Shown piece after piece: positions 53,843 to 61,866 of a stretch of DNA of 64,000 bases (position 1 is its first letter; every line of letters starts with the position of its first letter). A program made the translations under genes and the position numbers. The notes below the pieces were generated by a model. That model saw nothing but the letters and a program-made list of their open reading frames with translations. It had not been told where the DNA came from and did not search any database. This DNA is from JBDTSW01 sp963807385 (GTDB lineage: Bacteria > Actinomycetota > Thermoleophilia > Solirubrobacterales > 70-9). Where the stretch lies: NCBI GenBank assembly GCA_963807385.1, contig CAWEBQ010000005.1, positions 82,900 to 146,899 of the forward strand, read 5' to 3'.

Positions 53843-55966
53843 ATGCCCGAGCAGCCCAAGCTTGCCCGCGTCATCTTCGACGAGTTCCACTCCGAGGCGT
53901 GGTCGATCCACCCCGATCGCGCCCGCAGCATGCAGCCGGCCCACCCCGGCGACGCCTCCCTCGCCCTCGCGGCCCAGGCGCTGGGCGATCGCGACTTCGA
54001 GGTCCTCGACAACGAGACCGCCTCGCTCACCGAGCAACTCGCCGACGCCGACCTGCTGGTCATCCCGCACCCGTCCGATCCCAAGTGGGAGGCCACCACC
54101 AACGTCGGCTCCCCCGAGTTCACCGAGACGGAGATCGACGAGATCGAGCGCTACGTGGCCGAGGGTGGCGGCCTCATCGTCCTCGCCGAGACCGAGCACG
54201 ACAAGTACGGCAACAACCTCAACGACCTGCTCGACCGCTTCGGCCTGCACGTCGAGAACGCCACCGTCCAGGACTACGAGCATCATCGCGACGCGCCCTC
54301 CTGGGTCCTCGCCGACCTCTCGCGCCCCGACGCCACCCCGGGGGCCGACCTGCTGGCCCGGGTCGAGGCCGCCTGCTTCTACCGCACCGGCACGCTGTCG
54401 GCAGCCAACGGCGCCAGCGTCCTCGCCCGCACGCACGACACTGCCTCCCCTCCCAACCAGCCGCTCCTCGCCGTCACCGAGCACGGCGGGGGCCGCGTCG
54501 TCCTGCTCGCCGACTCCGACCTCTTCGGAGACGACTGCATCGACGATCTCGACCACCGCGACCTCTGGCTGAACCTCGCCTACTGGGCCACGACGCCCGC
54601 GTTCGCCGTCAACGGGGCTGGCGAGCCCTCGCCCGCCGAGTCCGACCCCGCCTGGACGCGCCTCAAGGACGCCGTCGCCGAGCTCCGCCTGACCCAGCAG
54701 CCCGACGGCTCGGTCGACCTCTCCAACCATGACCGCGACCGCCTCACCGATCTCACCGTGGAGATCGCCGCGGCGGCGGCGGAGCTCGCCCCCCGCTTTC
54801 CCCATCAGGCCGGCTACATCGAGGCGCTCGGCGCCGACCTTCGCGACTGGGCCGGCCAGGACTTCGCCAGGCCGGACTTCGCCCGCTCGATCGAGGCGTT
54901 CCGGCCCGAGCAGACGCGCCGCGACGGCATCGAGCACCTCGTCGTCTTCCCGATGTACAAGCAGAACGCCTCCACCGAGACCTGCTTCGAGGCCCTGATC
55001 GTCCGCGTGCCCTGGCCCGACTTCGTCGCCGAGATCGAGTCCTCCGGCTACGACAACGACAAGTTCCTGCCGGTCAACCTCGTCGACTACACGGACGGCT
55101 ACGACTCCGAATGCGCCGTGCTCTTCCCGGAGACGTTCGCCGCGAACGAGCGCCCGCCCGCCTACTTCGGCGCGATCTTCTGCGACCGCGAGGCCGAGCG
55201 CCTGCGCCGGGTCGCCGGCGCCGCGGCCGGCGAGCTTCGCCTCAACCTGCCGCCCGACGCGGCCTGCCTGCTCACCTCGCCCGAGCTCTCCGAGAAGGCC
55301 TACATCCTCTGGGACCTCATCCACGACCGCACCCACATGCGCGGCGACCTCCCGTTCGACCCGTTCATGATCCGCCAGCGCAGCCCGTACTGGATGTACT
55401 CCCTCGAGGAGCTTCGCTGTGACCTCACCGCCTTCGTCGAGTCCGTGGAGCTCGAGCGGAACGGCTTCCCGTTCGCCCGCTACGTGCAGTACGCGATCGT
55501 CTTCGACCGCCTCTTCCGCTTCCCCGTCACCGGCTCGCGCGTGCGCAACTACGACGGGCTCGGCGGCCAGCTGCTGTTCGCCTTCCTCCACAAGGAGGGC
55601 TACCTGCACTGGACCGACAGCCGCCTGACGATCGACTGGGATCGTCTCGCCGAGGGCGTCAACGCCCTGCGCGAGCGCGTCCAGGACCTCTACCACTCCG
55701 GCATCGACCGCTCGAAGCTCAGCCAGTGGATCGCCGCCCACGACCTCGTCGCCAACTACGTCCCGCCCGCCGAGACCTCCGTCTGGGCGGCCGGTCGGCG
55801 CGAGCTGCCCGAGGTCTCAGAGCCGAAGGAGCTCGTCGACCTCGTGCGCGACGACGAGTTCCCGCTCAGCCTCTTCTACTCGCAGCTTCGGCCGCACCTC
55901 GAGCCGGCGCTGGCCGCCCGGCCTTCCCGCAGTGGCAGCGCCGCGCCTGTAGCGTCCGCGGCGTGA
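53843..55966 (+). CDS. DUF6421-family protein
   Basis: 707 residues. The N-terminal third is a GATase/Rossmann-like fold (VIFDEFHSEAWSIHP, DADLLVIPHPSDPKWE, VAEGGGLIVLAETEHDKYGN). The C-terminal two-thirds is the DUF6421 region, with EHLVVFPMYKQNASTETCFE, NLVDYTDGYDSECAVLFPE and a possible metal site HDRTH (about 494-498) followed by EELRCD. I recognise the family and its habit of lying beside Lrp, SDR and threonine-aldolase-like genes, but its activity is unknown. GGAGAGGA precedes ATG 53843. GTGA overlap with the SDR gene. Confidence 0.82.
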   Translation: MPEQPKLARVIFDEFHSEAWSIHPDRARSMQPAHPGDASLALAAQALGDRDFEVLDNETASLTEQLADADLLVIPHPSDPKWEATTNVGSPEFTETEIDEIERYVAEGGGLIVLAETEHDKYGNNLNDLLDRFGLHVENATVQDYEHHRDAPSWVLADLSRPDATPGADLLARVEAACFYRTGTLSAANGASVLARTHDTASPPNQPLLAVTEHGGGRVVLLADSDLFGDDCIDDLDHRDLWLNLAYWATTPAFAVNGAGEPSPAESDPAWTRLKDAVAELRLTQQPDGSVDLSNHDRDRLTDLTVEIAAAAAELAPRFPHQAGYIEALGADLRDWAGQDFARPDFARSIEAFRPEQTRRDGIEHLVVFPMYKQNASTETCFEALIVRVPWPDFVAEIESSGYDNDKFLPVNLVDYTDGYDSECAVLFPETFAANERPPAYFGAIFCDREAERLRRVAGAAAGELRLNLPPDAACLLTSPELSEKAYILWDLIHDRTHMRGDLPFDPFMIRQRSPYWMYSLEELRCDLTAFVESVELERNGFPFARYVQYAIVFDRLFRFPVTGSRVRNYDGLGGQLLFAFLHKEGYLHWTDSRLTIDWDRLAEGVNALRERVQDLYHSGIDRSKLSQWIAAHDLVANYVPPAETSVWAAGRRELPEVSEPKELVDLVRDDEFPLSLFYSQLRPHLEPALAARPSRSGSAAPVASAA

Positions 55967-56682
55967 GCGCCACCCTCGAAGGACGGACGGTCGCGATCGC
56001 CGGCGCCGGCGGAGGCCTCGGCCCCGACGTCGCCCGCCGGCTCGCCGCGGAGGGCGCCAACCTCGCGCTCACCGACGTCGTCGCCGAGCGCCTGGAGGCG
56101 CTGGCCGGCGAGCTGGATCTGCCCGCCGAGCGAATCGACACCCGCGAGGTGGACCTCCTCGACGCCGACTCCGCGCGCCAGTGGTGCGACCACCTCGAGC
56201 AGCGCTTCGGCGGCACCGACGCCCTCGTTCATCTGGTCGGCGGCTGGAAGGGGGGCGACCCGATCTCCACGACGCCACTCGCCGACTACGAGTGGCTCCA
56301 CGACCTCCTCGTCCACACCCTCCAGCACGCCTCCCGTGCCTTCTACGACGCCCTCGCTCAATCCGCGCACGGGCGCTTCGTCTTGGTCTCCTCCTCCCAG
56401 GCGCAGGCGCCCGACGGCACCAACGCCTCCTACGCCGCGACCAAGGCCGCCGCCGAGGCATGGACCCTCGCCCTCGCCGACCAGTTCAAAAAGGACGAGT
56501 CGGCCGCGACCGCCAACGTCATCGTCATCAACGCCATCCTCACCCCACAGATGCGCGAGGCCAACCCCGACAAGCCCTACAAGACGTTCACCTCGACCGA
56601 GGACATCGCCGACGCGATCGCCTTCATCCTCTCCGACCGCGCCGAGAAGATGAACGGCACGCGCCTCGCGCTTCACCCCTGA
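55963..56682 (+). CDS. Short-chain dehydrogenase/reductase
   Basis: 239 residues. Cofactor loop GAGGGLGPDVARRLA (a variant of TGxxxGxG), LTDV acidic end suggesting NAD preference, Ser in LVSSSQAQ, and the catalytic YxxxK in SYAATKAAAE. The GTG start overlaps the DUF6421 stop by GTGA and the next gene starts four bases after its stop, so all are made together. Substrate unknown. Confidence 0.9.
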   Translation: MSATLEGRTVAIAGAGGGLGPDVARRLAAEGANLALTDVVAERLEALAGELDLPAERIDTREVDLLDADSARQWCDHLEQRFGGTDALVHLVGGWKGGDPISTTPLADYEWLHDLLVHTLQHASRAFYDALAQSAHGRFVLVSSSQAQAPDGTNASYAATKAAAEAWTLALADQFKKDESAATANVIVINAILTPQMREANPDKPYKTFTSTEDIADAIAFILSDRAEKMNGTRLALHP

Positions 56683-56686
56683 CCGC

Positions 56687-57730
56687 TTGAAGGACTTCGC
56701 CTCCGACAACCACGCCGGCGTCCACCCGGACCTGCTCGCCGCCATCACCGCCGCGAACGTCGAGCACGCCGGCTCCTACGGCGCCGACGAGTGGACCGAG
56801 GCAGCGGAGGCCGCCTTCCGCGAGCACTTCGGCGCCGAGGCGCGCCTGTTCGGGGTCTTCAACGGCACCGGCGCGAACGTCGCCTCGATCGATGCGCTCA
56901 CCCGCCCGCACGAGGCGGCCATCTGCACCGACGTCGCCCACATGCACGTCGACGAGTGCGGCGCCCCCGAGCGCCTCGCCCAGACCAAGCTCCTCCTCGT
57001 CGAGCACGCCGACGGAAAGCTCACCGCCGACGACATCTCGCGCTGGGAGCCCAAGCGCGGCGACGAACACCACGTCCAGCCCCGCGTCGTCTCGATCACC
57101 CAGGCGACCGAGCTCGGCACCGTCTACACGCTCGAGGAGACCCGGGCGATCGCCGAGGAGGCCCACCGGCTCGGGATGCACCTCCACGTCGACGGCGCCC
57201 GCCTCTCTAACGCGGCGGCGGCTCTCGGGGTAACGCTCCGCGAGCTCACCACCGACGCCGGCGTGGACGTCGTCTCCTTCGGCGCGACCAAGAACGGCGC
57301 GCTGGTGGGCGACGCCGTGGTGATCCTCAACCCAAAGCTCGCCCGCGACTTCGTCTTCACGCGCAAGCAGCTCGGGCAGCTCGCCTCGAAGATGCGCTTC
57401 ATCTCCGCCCAGCTCACCGCGCTGCTCGCCGACGGCCTTTGGCTGCGAAACGCCGCCCACGCCAACGAGATGGCCCGAACCCTCGCGGCGGCGGTGGCGG
57501 AGGTGCCGACGGTGGAGATCGTCTATCCGGTCGAGGCGAACTCCGTCTTCGCGCGCCTCCCGCGCCAGGCCATCGACGACCTCCTCGCGAACCTCGAGGG
57601 CGAGCACCCCTTCTACATCTGGGACGAGCACGAGAACGTCGTGCGCTGGATGTGCGCCTGGGATACGACCGCGCAGGACGTCGAGCGCTTCTCGGCGGCG
57701 GTCGCGGAGTCGGCGCGAACGGCGGCGTGA
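56687..57730 (+). CDS. PLP-dependent threonine aldolase/beta-eliminating lyase-family protein
   Basis: 347 residues, fold type I aminotransferase family. FASDNHAGVHPDLLAAI and SYGADEWTEAAEAAFREHFG are the usual N-terminal threonine-aldolase motifs; LHVDGARLSNAAAALG holds the PLP-binding Asp and Arg, and the Schiff-base Lys is in SFGATKNGALVGD. Could be a low-specificity L-threonine aldolase, cleaving threonine to glycine and acetaldehyde, or a related lyase. TTG start, 4 nt after the SDR stop. Confidence 0.9.
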   Translation: MKDFASDNHAGVHPDLLAAITAANVEHAGSYGADEWTEAAEAAFREHFGAEARLFGVFNGTGANVASIDALTRPHEAAICTDVAHMHVDECGAPERLAQTKLLLVEHADGKLTADDISRWEPKRGDEHHVQPRVVSITQATELGTVYTLEETRAIAEEAHRLGMHLHVDGARLSNAAAALGVTLRELTTDAGVDVVSFGATKNGALVGDAVVILNPKLARDFVFTRKQLGQLASKMRFISAQLTALLADGLWLRNAAHANEMARTLAAAVAEVPTVEIVYPVEANSVFARLPRQAIDDLLANLEGEHPFYIWDEHENVVRWMCAWDTTAQDVERFSAAVAESARTAA

Positions 57731-58794
57731 GCGCGGTTCGCGAGCGGGTCGAGGCGCTGGCCGCGCGTGGCCTGTCGGCCCTGCCCGGCCCCGTGACCCG
57801 CCTGATCGCCGGCCGCCCGATCCGCATCGACGGCCAGACCCTCACTCCGCAGATCCAGGTGGTGCTCCGCCTCGGGGGCCTAGTCGGCGGCTTCGAGCGC
57901 CTTCCGGTCGCCCAGGTCCGCGAGCGACGCCGCCGCGACGCCCGGGTGTTCCGCGGCCGCGAGATCGAGGTCGGCGACGTCTCCGATCGCACGATCCCCG
58001 GCCCCGCCGGCGAGATCCCGGTGCGCATCTACCGTCCGGCGGGCGGCGGAGAGCCTCCCCTCGTCGTCTACTACCACGGGGGCGGGCACGTGATCGGCGA
58101 CCTCGACACGCACGATCAGCCCTGCCGCCACCTCGCGAGCCAGATCCCGGCCGTCGTCCTCGCCGTTGACTACAGGATGGGCCCGGAACACCCCTTCCCC
58201 GCCGCCGTCGATGATGCGCTCGCCGCGTTCGGCTGGGCGCAGGGGCACGCGCAGGAGCTTGGCGCCGATCCCGCGCGCGTCTCGGTCGCCGGCGACAGCG
58301 CGGGCGGCAACCTCGCCGCAGCGGTCGCCCAGCTGGCCGCCGCCGAGGGGAGCGGACCGGCGCACCAGGCACTGATCTATCCCGTCACCGACTACTCGCA
58401 GAACCACCCCTCCTACGAGCTCTTCGGCGAGGGGTTCTTCCTCACCGCGGACGAGATGGACTGGTTTCGCGAGAACTACTTCGCCGAGGACGCCCAGCGC
58501 CTGGACCCGCGCGCCTCACCGCTCCTCGCCGACGATTTGGGCGGCCTCGCCCCGGCGTTCGTCCTCACCTGCGGCTTCGACCCGCTGCGCGACGAGGGCG
58601 AGGCCTACGCCGAGCGGCTGCGCGACGCCGGGGTGCCCACGGTGCTGCGCCGCGAGCCCGACCTCGTCCACGGCTTCGTCAACGCGGTCGGCCTGGGCGG
58701 CAGGGCGCGCGAGGCGATGGACGGGATCGCCGCCGAGATGCGCGAGGGCCTGGCCAGGGCGGGCGCCGGAACCGGCGAGGCCGCCCGCGCCTAG
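57727..58794 (+). CDS. HSL-family alpha/beta hydrolase (esterase/lipase)
   Basis: 355 residues. Oxyanion motif YYHGGGHVIGD, nucleophile GDSAGGN, acid in FDPLRDEGE and catalytic His in LVHGFVNAVG: the hormone-sensitive-lipase pattern. No signal peptide. GTGA overlap with the PLP enzyme gene makes it the fourth gene of the DUF6421 operon. Its stop overlaps the GAF gene stop. Confidence 0.93.
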   Translation: MSAVRERVEALAARGLSALPGPVTRLIAGRPIRIDGQTLTPQIQVVLRLGGLVGGFERLPVAQVRERRRRDARVFRGREIEVGDVSDRTIPGPAGEIPVRIYRPAGGGEPPLVVYYHGGGHVIGDLDTHDQPCRHLASQIPAVVLAVDYRMGPEHPFPAAVDDALAAFGWAQGHAQELGADPARVSVAGDSAGGNLAAAVAQLAAAEGSGPAHQALIYPVTDYSQNHPSYELFGEGFFLTADEMDWFRENYFAEDAQRLDPRASPLLADDLGGLAPAFVLTCGFDPLRDEGEAYAERLRDAGVPTVLRREPDLVHGFVNAVGLGGRAREAMDGIAAEMREGLARAGAGTGEAARA

Positions 58795-59360
58795 CCTGCG
58801 GGGGTGAGCCCGGCGTTCCCGTGCGCGGGAGGCGGGGGCTCGGCGGCGAGGTCGGGCACGTCGAGGGACCGGGCCAGCTCGCCGTCGAGCCCGAGCCTTG
58901 TGAACGCCCCGGCGACCGAGTCGGCGAACAGCTCGAGCCGCTCGCCGACGTCGGCCTCGGCCCGGTCGCGCTCGGCCCAGTAGTTCCCGATCGCGGCGAC
59001 CGGCGTGCTGCGACCTACCGGGATCATCGCGAGGCTCGTGACGAAGGTCGGGCGGTAGGCCGCGTGCGGGATCCGTTCGTCGGCGTAGATGTCCTCGATC
59101 AGCGCCGGCCGCTCGTTCAGCATCACCCAGCCCGAGATGCAGGCGCTGAGCGGAAAGCGCTCGCCCTTCCACAGCGGCCTGATCGCGTCCTCGTCCGCGT
59201 AGAAGCAGCTCTCTCCGTCGCGGAGCACGAGCGTCGCGCCGTCGGAGCCCGCGATCGCGCGCGCCCTGGCGCAGATCACGGACATCACCTCGTCGGGGGA
59301 TTCGGCGCTCGCCATCTCCTCGACTGCCCCTACAAGTTGCCGTGCGCCCTCAAGCTTCAT
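58791..59360 (-). CDS. GAF-domain protein
   Basis: 189 residues with a single GAF sensor domain (about 10-155): DEVMSVICARARAIAGSDGA, FPLSACISGWVMLNERPALI and EDIYADERIPHAAY, with phytochrome-like small-molecule pocket residues. No kinase, HTH or cyclase domain is attached, so it may act through a partner. The C-terminus is Pro-rich. Confidence 0.85.
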   Translation of the reverse strand: MKLEGARQLVGAVEEMASAESPDEVMSVICARARAIAGSDGATLVLRDGESCFYADEDAIRPLWKGERFPLSACISGWVMLNERPALIEDIYADERIPHAAYRPTFVTSLAMIPVGRSTPVAAIGNYWAERDRAEADVGERLELFADSVAGAFTRLGLDGELARSLDVPDLAAEPPPPAHGNAGLTPAG

Positions 59361-59482
59361 CGTGAGCTGCCCTTCCTACCGCTATCGCGCCGGAGGATCG
59401 CCCGTTCCCTTGCCTTCTCTCCGCCTCGGCCACGCACTCACAGGATCGGCGCGAACGCGCTCGGGCTTGAGCGTGGCGCCGC

Positions 59483-59569
59483 TAGAGTGAACGCCGCGCC
59501 CGGATAGCTCAGAGGTAGAGCACTTGCATGGTAAGCAAGGGGTCGCGGGTTCAAATCCCGCTCCGGGCT
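59483..59569 (+). tRNA. tRNA-Thr (anticodon GGT), with its -10 element
   Basis: The mature part is 59498-59569: acceptor GCCCGGA/TCCGGGC, D-arm GCTC/GAGC, anticodon stem CTTGC/GCAAG with loop ATGGTAA, T-arm GCGGG TTCAAAT CCCGC; CCA not encoded. TAGAGT at 59483-59488 is a suitable -10, nine bases upstream. Confidence 0.96.
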
Positions 59570-59596
59570 TGGCCCGCGCCCTCGGCCCATCGCGCA

Positions 59597-59602
59597 TAGA
59601 CT
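59597..59602 (+). promoter_or_regulatory. -10 element TAGACT, 6 nt before GTG 59609
   Basis: TAGACT, six bases, GTG of the FHA gene. Probable leaderless promoter. Confidence 0.5.
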
Positions 59603-59608
59603 CGCGCC

Positions 59609-60571
59609 GTGGCCAAGCTGGTCCTGATCATTCGCGAGGGAGCGGACGCCGGGCGGGAGGTCCCGCTGGCCTCCGAGACGACCATCGGGCGCGACGAGGC
59701 CGTCGACCTCGTGCTCTCCGATGCGGGCATCTCCCGCACTCACGCGAAGGTCACCCCCGAGGGGATGAGCGCCGTGATCGAGGACCTCGGCTCCTCCAAC
59801 GGCACGTTCGTGAACGGCGAGCGGGTGGAGGACCCGCGGCGCCTGCGCGACGGCGATGAGCTCCAGCTGGGGAACGCGATCCTCGCCTTCGCCGCGGGGA
59901 CCGACGAGACCGAGCTGGTCGAGCCCGTCGACCCCGACGCCACCGAGGCGCACCCGGGCCCTGCCGCCATCGCGGCCGCCGCCGCCGCGGCCGGGGGAGC
60001 TGGCGCCGAGGCGGCGCAGCCACCGCCCACCGCGCAGCCACCGCCCCCGGCGCAGCCGCCACCCACCGCCGCGCTGCCGCCGGAGCAGGCGCCCGTTGAG
60101 GCGGCCGGCGGCGATAAGCCCTGGGACTCGATCCCGATGCCGAAGCCGAAGAAGCGCCCGCCCAAGCCCGCCCGCCCGAAGCCGCGCCATGAACCCTTCT
60201 CGCAGGCGGATCCCGATGTGCAGGGCGACTCGATCAACGACTGGAACCTCCCCGCGTGGGGCGCCTTCATCCTCGGACCGCTCTCGATCGCACTCCTCAT
60301 CTTCTCCTCGGGCTCCGGCTTCTACGCGGCCCTCCCGATCGCGGTGACCGCGATCGCCCTCGGCACGATCGGCCGCAACAAGGTCAACCGCGCCGAGACC
60401 GTCAAGTACGGCGGCATCGCGATGTTCGGCCGCACCTTCGGCATCATCGGGACGATCCTCGCCGCGCTCATCCTCCTCGCGGTGATCGCGATCAACCAGT
60501 TCCTCGACGTCTCCGCGGAGTCGATCGGCGACCTGATCGACGAGATCCGCATCGAGCTCGAGAGCAACTAG
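59609..60571 (+). CDS. FHA-domain membrane protein with Pro-rich linker
   Basis: 320 residues. FHA phosphothreonine-binding domain (about 1-95: TTIGRDEAVDLVLSDAGISR, DLGSSNGTFVNGERV) followed by an Ala-rich and PPPTAQPPPPAQPPPTA linker (about 105-165), a basic KPKKRPPKPARPK stretch, and two to three transmembrane helices near the C-terminus. Likely recruits phosphoproteins of a Ser/Thr kinase system to the membrane; no kinase is adjacent. Confidence 0.92.
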   Translation: MAKLVLIIREGADAGREVPLASETTIGRDEAVDLVLSDAGISRTHAKVTPEGMSAVIEDLGSSNGTFVNGERVEDPRRLRDGDELQLGNAILAFAAGTDETELVEPVDPDATEAHPGPAAIAAAAAAAGGAGAEAAQPPPTAQPPPPAQPPPTAALPPEQAPVEAAGGDKPWDSIPMPKPKKRPPKPARPKPRHEPFSQADPDVQGDSINDWNLPAWGAFILGPLSIALLIFSSGSGFYAALPIAVTAIALGTIGRNKVNRAETVKYGGIAMFGRTFGIIGTILAALILLAVIAINQFLDVSAESIGDLIDEIRIELESN

Positions 60572-60630
60572 CGCCTCGGCCGCGGTCCCTGAGCCCGCGC
60601 CGGGCTGAAAGCCGCCATTCAGCAGACCTT

Positions 60631-60653
60631 CGCAAACTTGACAAGAGTTTGCG
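60631..60653 (+). promoter_or_regulatory. Dyad CGCAAACT/AGTTTGCG around a TTGACA -35
   Basis: A perfect 8-bp inverted repeat spans TTGACA (60638-60643) in the 253-bp leader of the exported-protein cluster (60572-60824). No clear -10 follows at the right distance. Looks like a repressor site on the promoter. Confidence 0.55.
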
Positions 60654-60688
60654 GATCTACCCCATAGCCGCCGCTGACCGGCGCAGGG

Positions 60689-60708
60689 ACTACCGGAAAG
60701 CTGGTAGT
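60689..60708 (+). repeat. Leader hairpin ACTACC/GGTAGT
   Basis: A 6-bp stem with loop GGAAAGCT, about 115 nt before ATG 60825, inside the probable transcript leader. It could be an RNA regulatory element, but no known riboswitch pattern fits. Confidence 0.4.
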
Positions 60709-60824
60709 TCTTGGCGTTCGCTGGCCGAGTGGCCAATTGCCACGCGGTCCGCCTCATGGGGGGCGCCACGCGGAGGCTCCGCAGGCGTTCATCCGGAAGA
60801 CCCATCAACCGAAGGAGTACCCCA

Positions 60825-61304
60825 ATGCGCAACCTGTCCACCAAGCAGAGGGTCGTCGGCGGTGCCGTGACCCTGCTCGTGTTCGGCGTCGCCGGCCTCG
60901 TTTACGCGGCCTGGACCGCCAGCGGCACCGGCGAGGGCTACGCGAAGGCCCAGAGCGCCCAGGCCCTGACCACGGTCGACATCTCGGCGACCACCGCGGC
61001 GACGCTCTACCCGGGCGCGACCGGCAACGTCGAGATCCGCATCTCCAACCCCAACCCGTACCCGGTCGAGGTCGATGACATCACCGGCAGCGGCGCGATC
61101 ACGGCCGACGCGGGCCACGCCAGTTGCACCGTCACCGGTGTGACGTTCACGGATCAGACGAACGCCAACATCGACGTTCCGGCCAACGGCGCCACCACGA
61201 CCACGCTCAACAACGCCGCGCAGATGTCCAACGCCTCGAGCAACGGATGTCAGGGCGCGACGTTCACGATTCCGGTCAGCCTGACGGGCGCGAGCGACGC
61301 CTAG
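60825..61304 (+). CDS. Exported small protein, TasA/camelysin-like style, unknown function
   Basis: 159 residues. Signal or anchor helix (about 10-28) then AAWTASGTGEGYAKA, followed by a beta-sandwich-like domain: LYPGATGNVEIRISNPNPYP, a disulphide-type Cys pair, and GCQGATFTIPVSL at the end. The layout (short N-terminal helix, AW-ASG-G motif, beta domain) resembles surface proteins processed by SipW-like peptidases, but no peptidase gene is here. AAGGAG lies 7 nt before the ATG. Confidence 0.75.
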   Translation: MRNLSTKQRVVGGAVTLLVFGVAGLVYAAWTASGTGEGYAKAQSAQALTTVDISATTAATLYPGATGNVEIRISNPNPYPVEVDDITGSGAITADAGHASCTVTGVTFTDQTNANIDVPANGATTTTLNNAAQMSNASSNGCQGATFTIPVSLTGASDA

Positions 61305-61426
61305 CGGATAGGGACAGGGTTGCGTTCGTCACCGGGCGCTGCGGGCCCGGTGACGATCTCGCGCCTGCGACCCGGCGCCACGGATCCGGCGCCGGCTTGT
61401 GGGACGTGACCAATCCCGAGCAGCCC

Positions 61427-61866
61427 GTGAAGCTCAGCGCACTACGCCTCGGACTGGTTTTCGCGCTCATCTCGAGCACGATCGCCTACGCGACCCTGTC
61501 GACCGACGGGGCCGCCGATCGTCCGAGCGCCGCGCTGACGGCCGACGAGGCCGCCCCGCGCCTCAAGGCGCGCGGCAAGGTGGACCGGGCTCTACCCGGG
61601 CGCAGTGAGGACGATGAAGGTGCGGATCCGCAACAAGTACCCGGATCCGTCCGGCTGCGCTCCGTACGGACGAAGGCCCTCGACGCGAGCCGTCCTGCAG
61701 CGGGTCGAACATCGCGGTCACCCGAAAGAAGCGGTCTCGCAAGGTCATCCCGGCACGGCGTTTCCGAAAGGTGCGCGTGCAGGTTCAGATGCTGCCCGAT
61801 GCCGCCGACGCATGTCAGGGCGCTCGCTTCCCGCTGAGGTTCCGGGTGAGGGGGAGGGGACTCTGA
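61427..61866 (+). CDS. Paralogue of the preceding exported protein, several indels
   Basis: GTG 61427 starts KLSALRLGLVFALISSTIAY, an export helix, and ends LRFRVRGRGL at 61866. YPGAVRTMKVRIRNKYPDP and ACQGARFPLRF parallel the LYPGATGNVEIRISNPNPYP and GCQGATFTIP of the preceding protein, so it is a diverged duplicate with a basic rather than acidic surface. To read it through, one base must be removed near 61585 and bases added near 61648 and 61694. It may be a decayed gene or poor sequence. Confidence 0.55.

Noticed and set aside
53764..55741. Long open frame on the minus strand opposite DUF6421
   Set aside because: It has no recognisable domain, its composition mirrors the codon bias of the plus-strand gene, and only its last 441 bases (the Lrp gene) are real.
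60572..60824. Cyclic-di-GMP or other known riboswitch in the leader
   Set aside because: The conserved riboswitch core elements are not present; only simple hairpins are seen.
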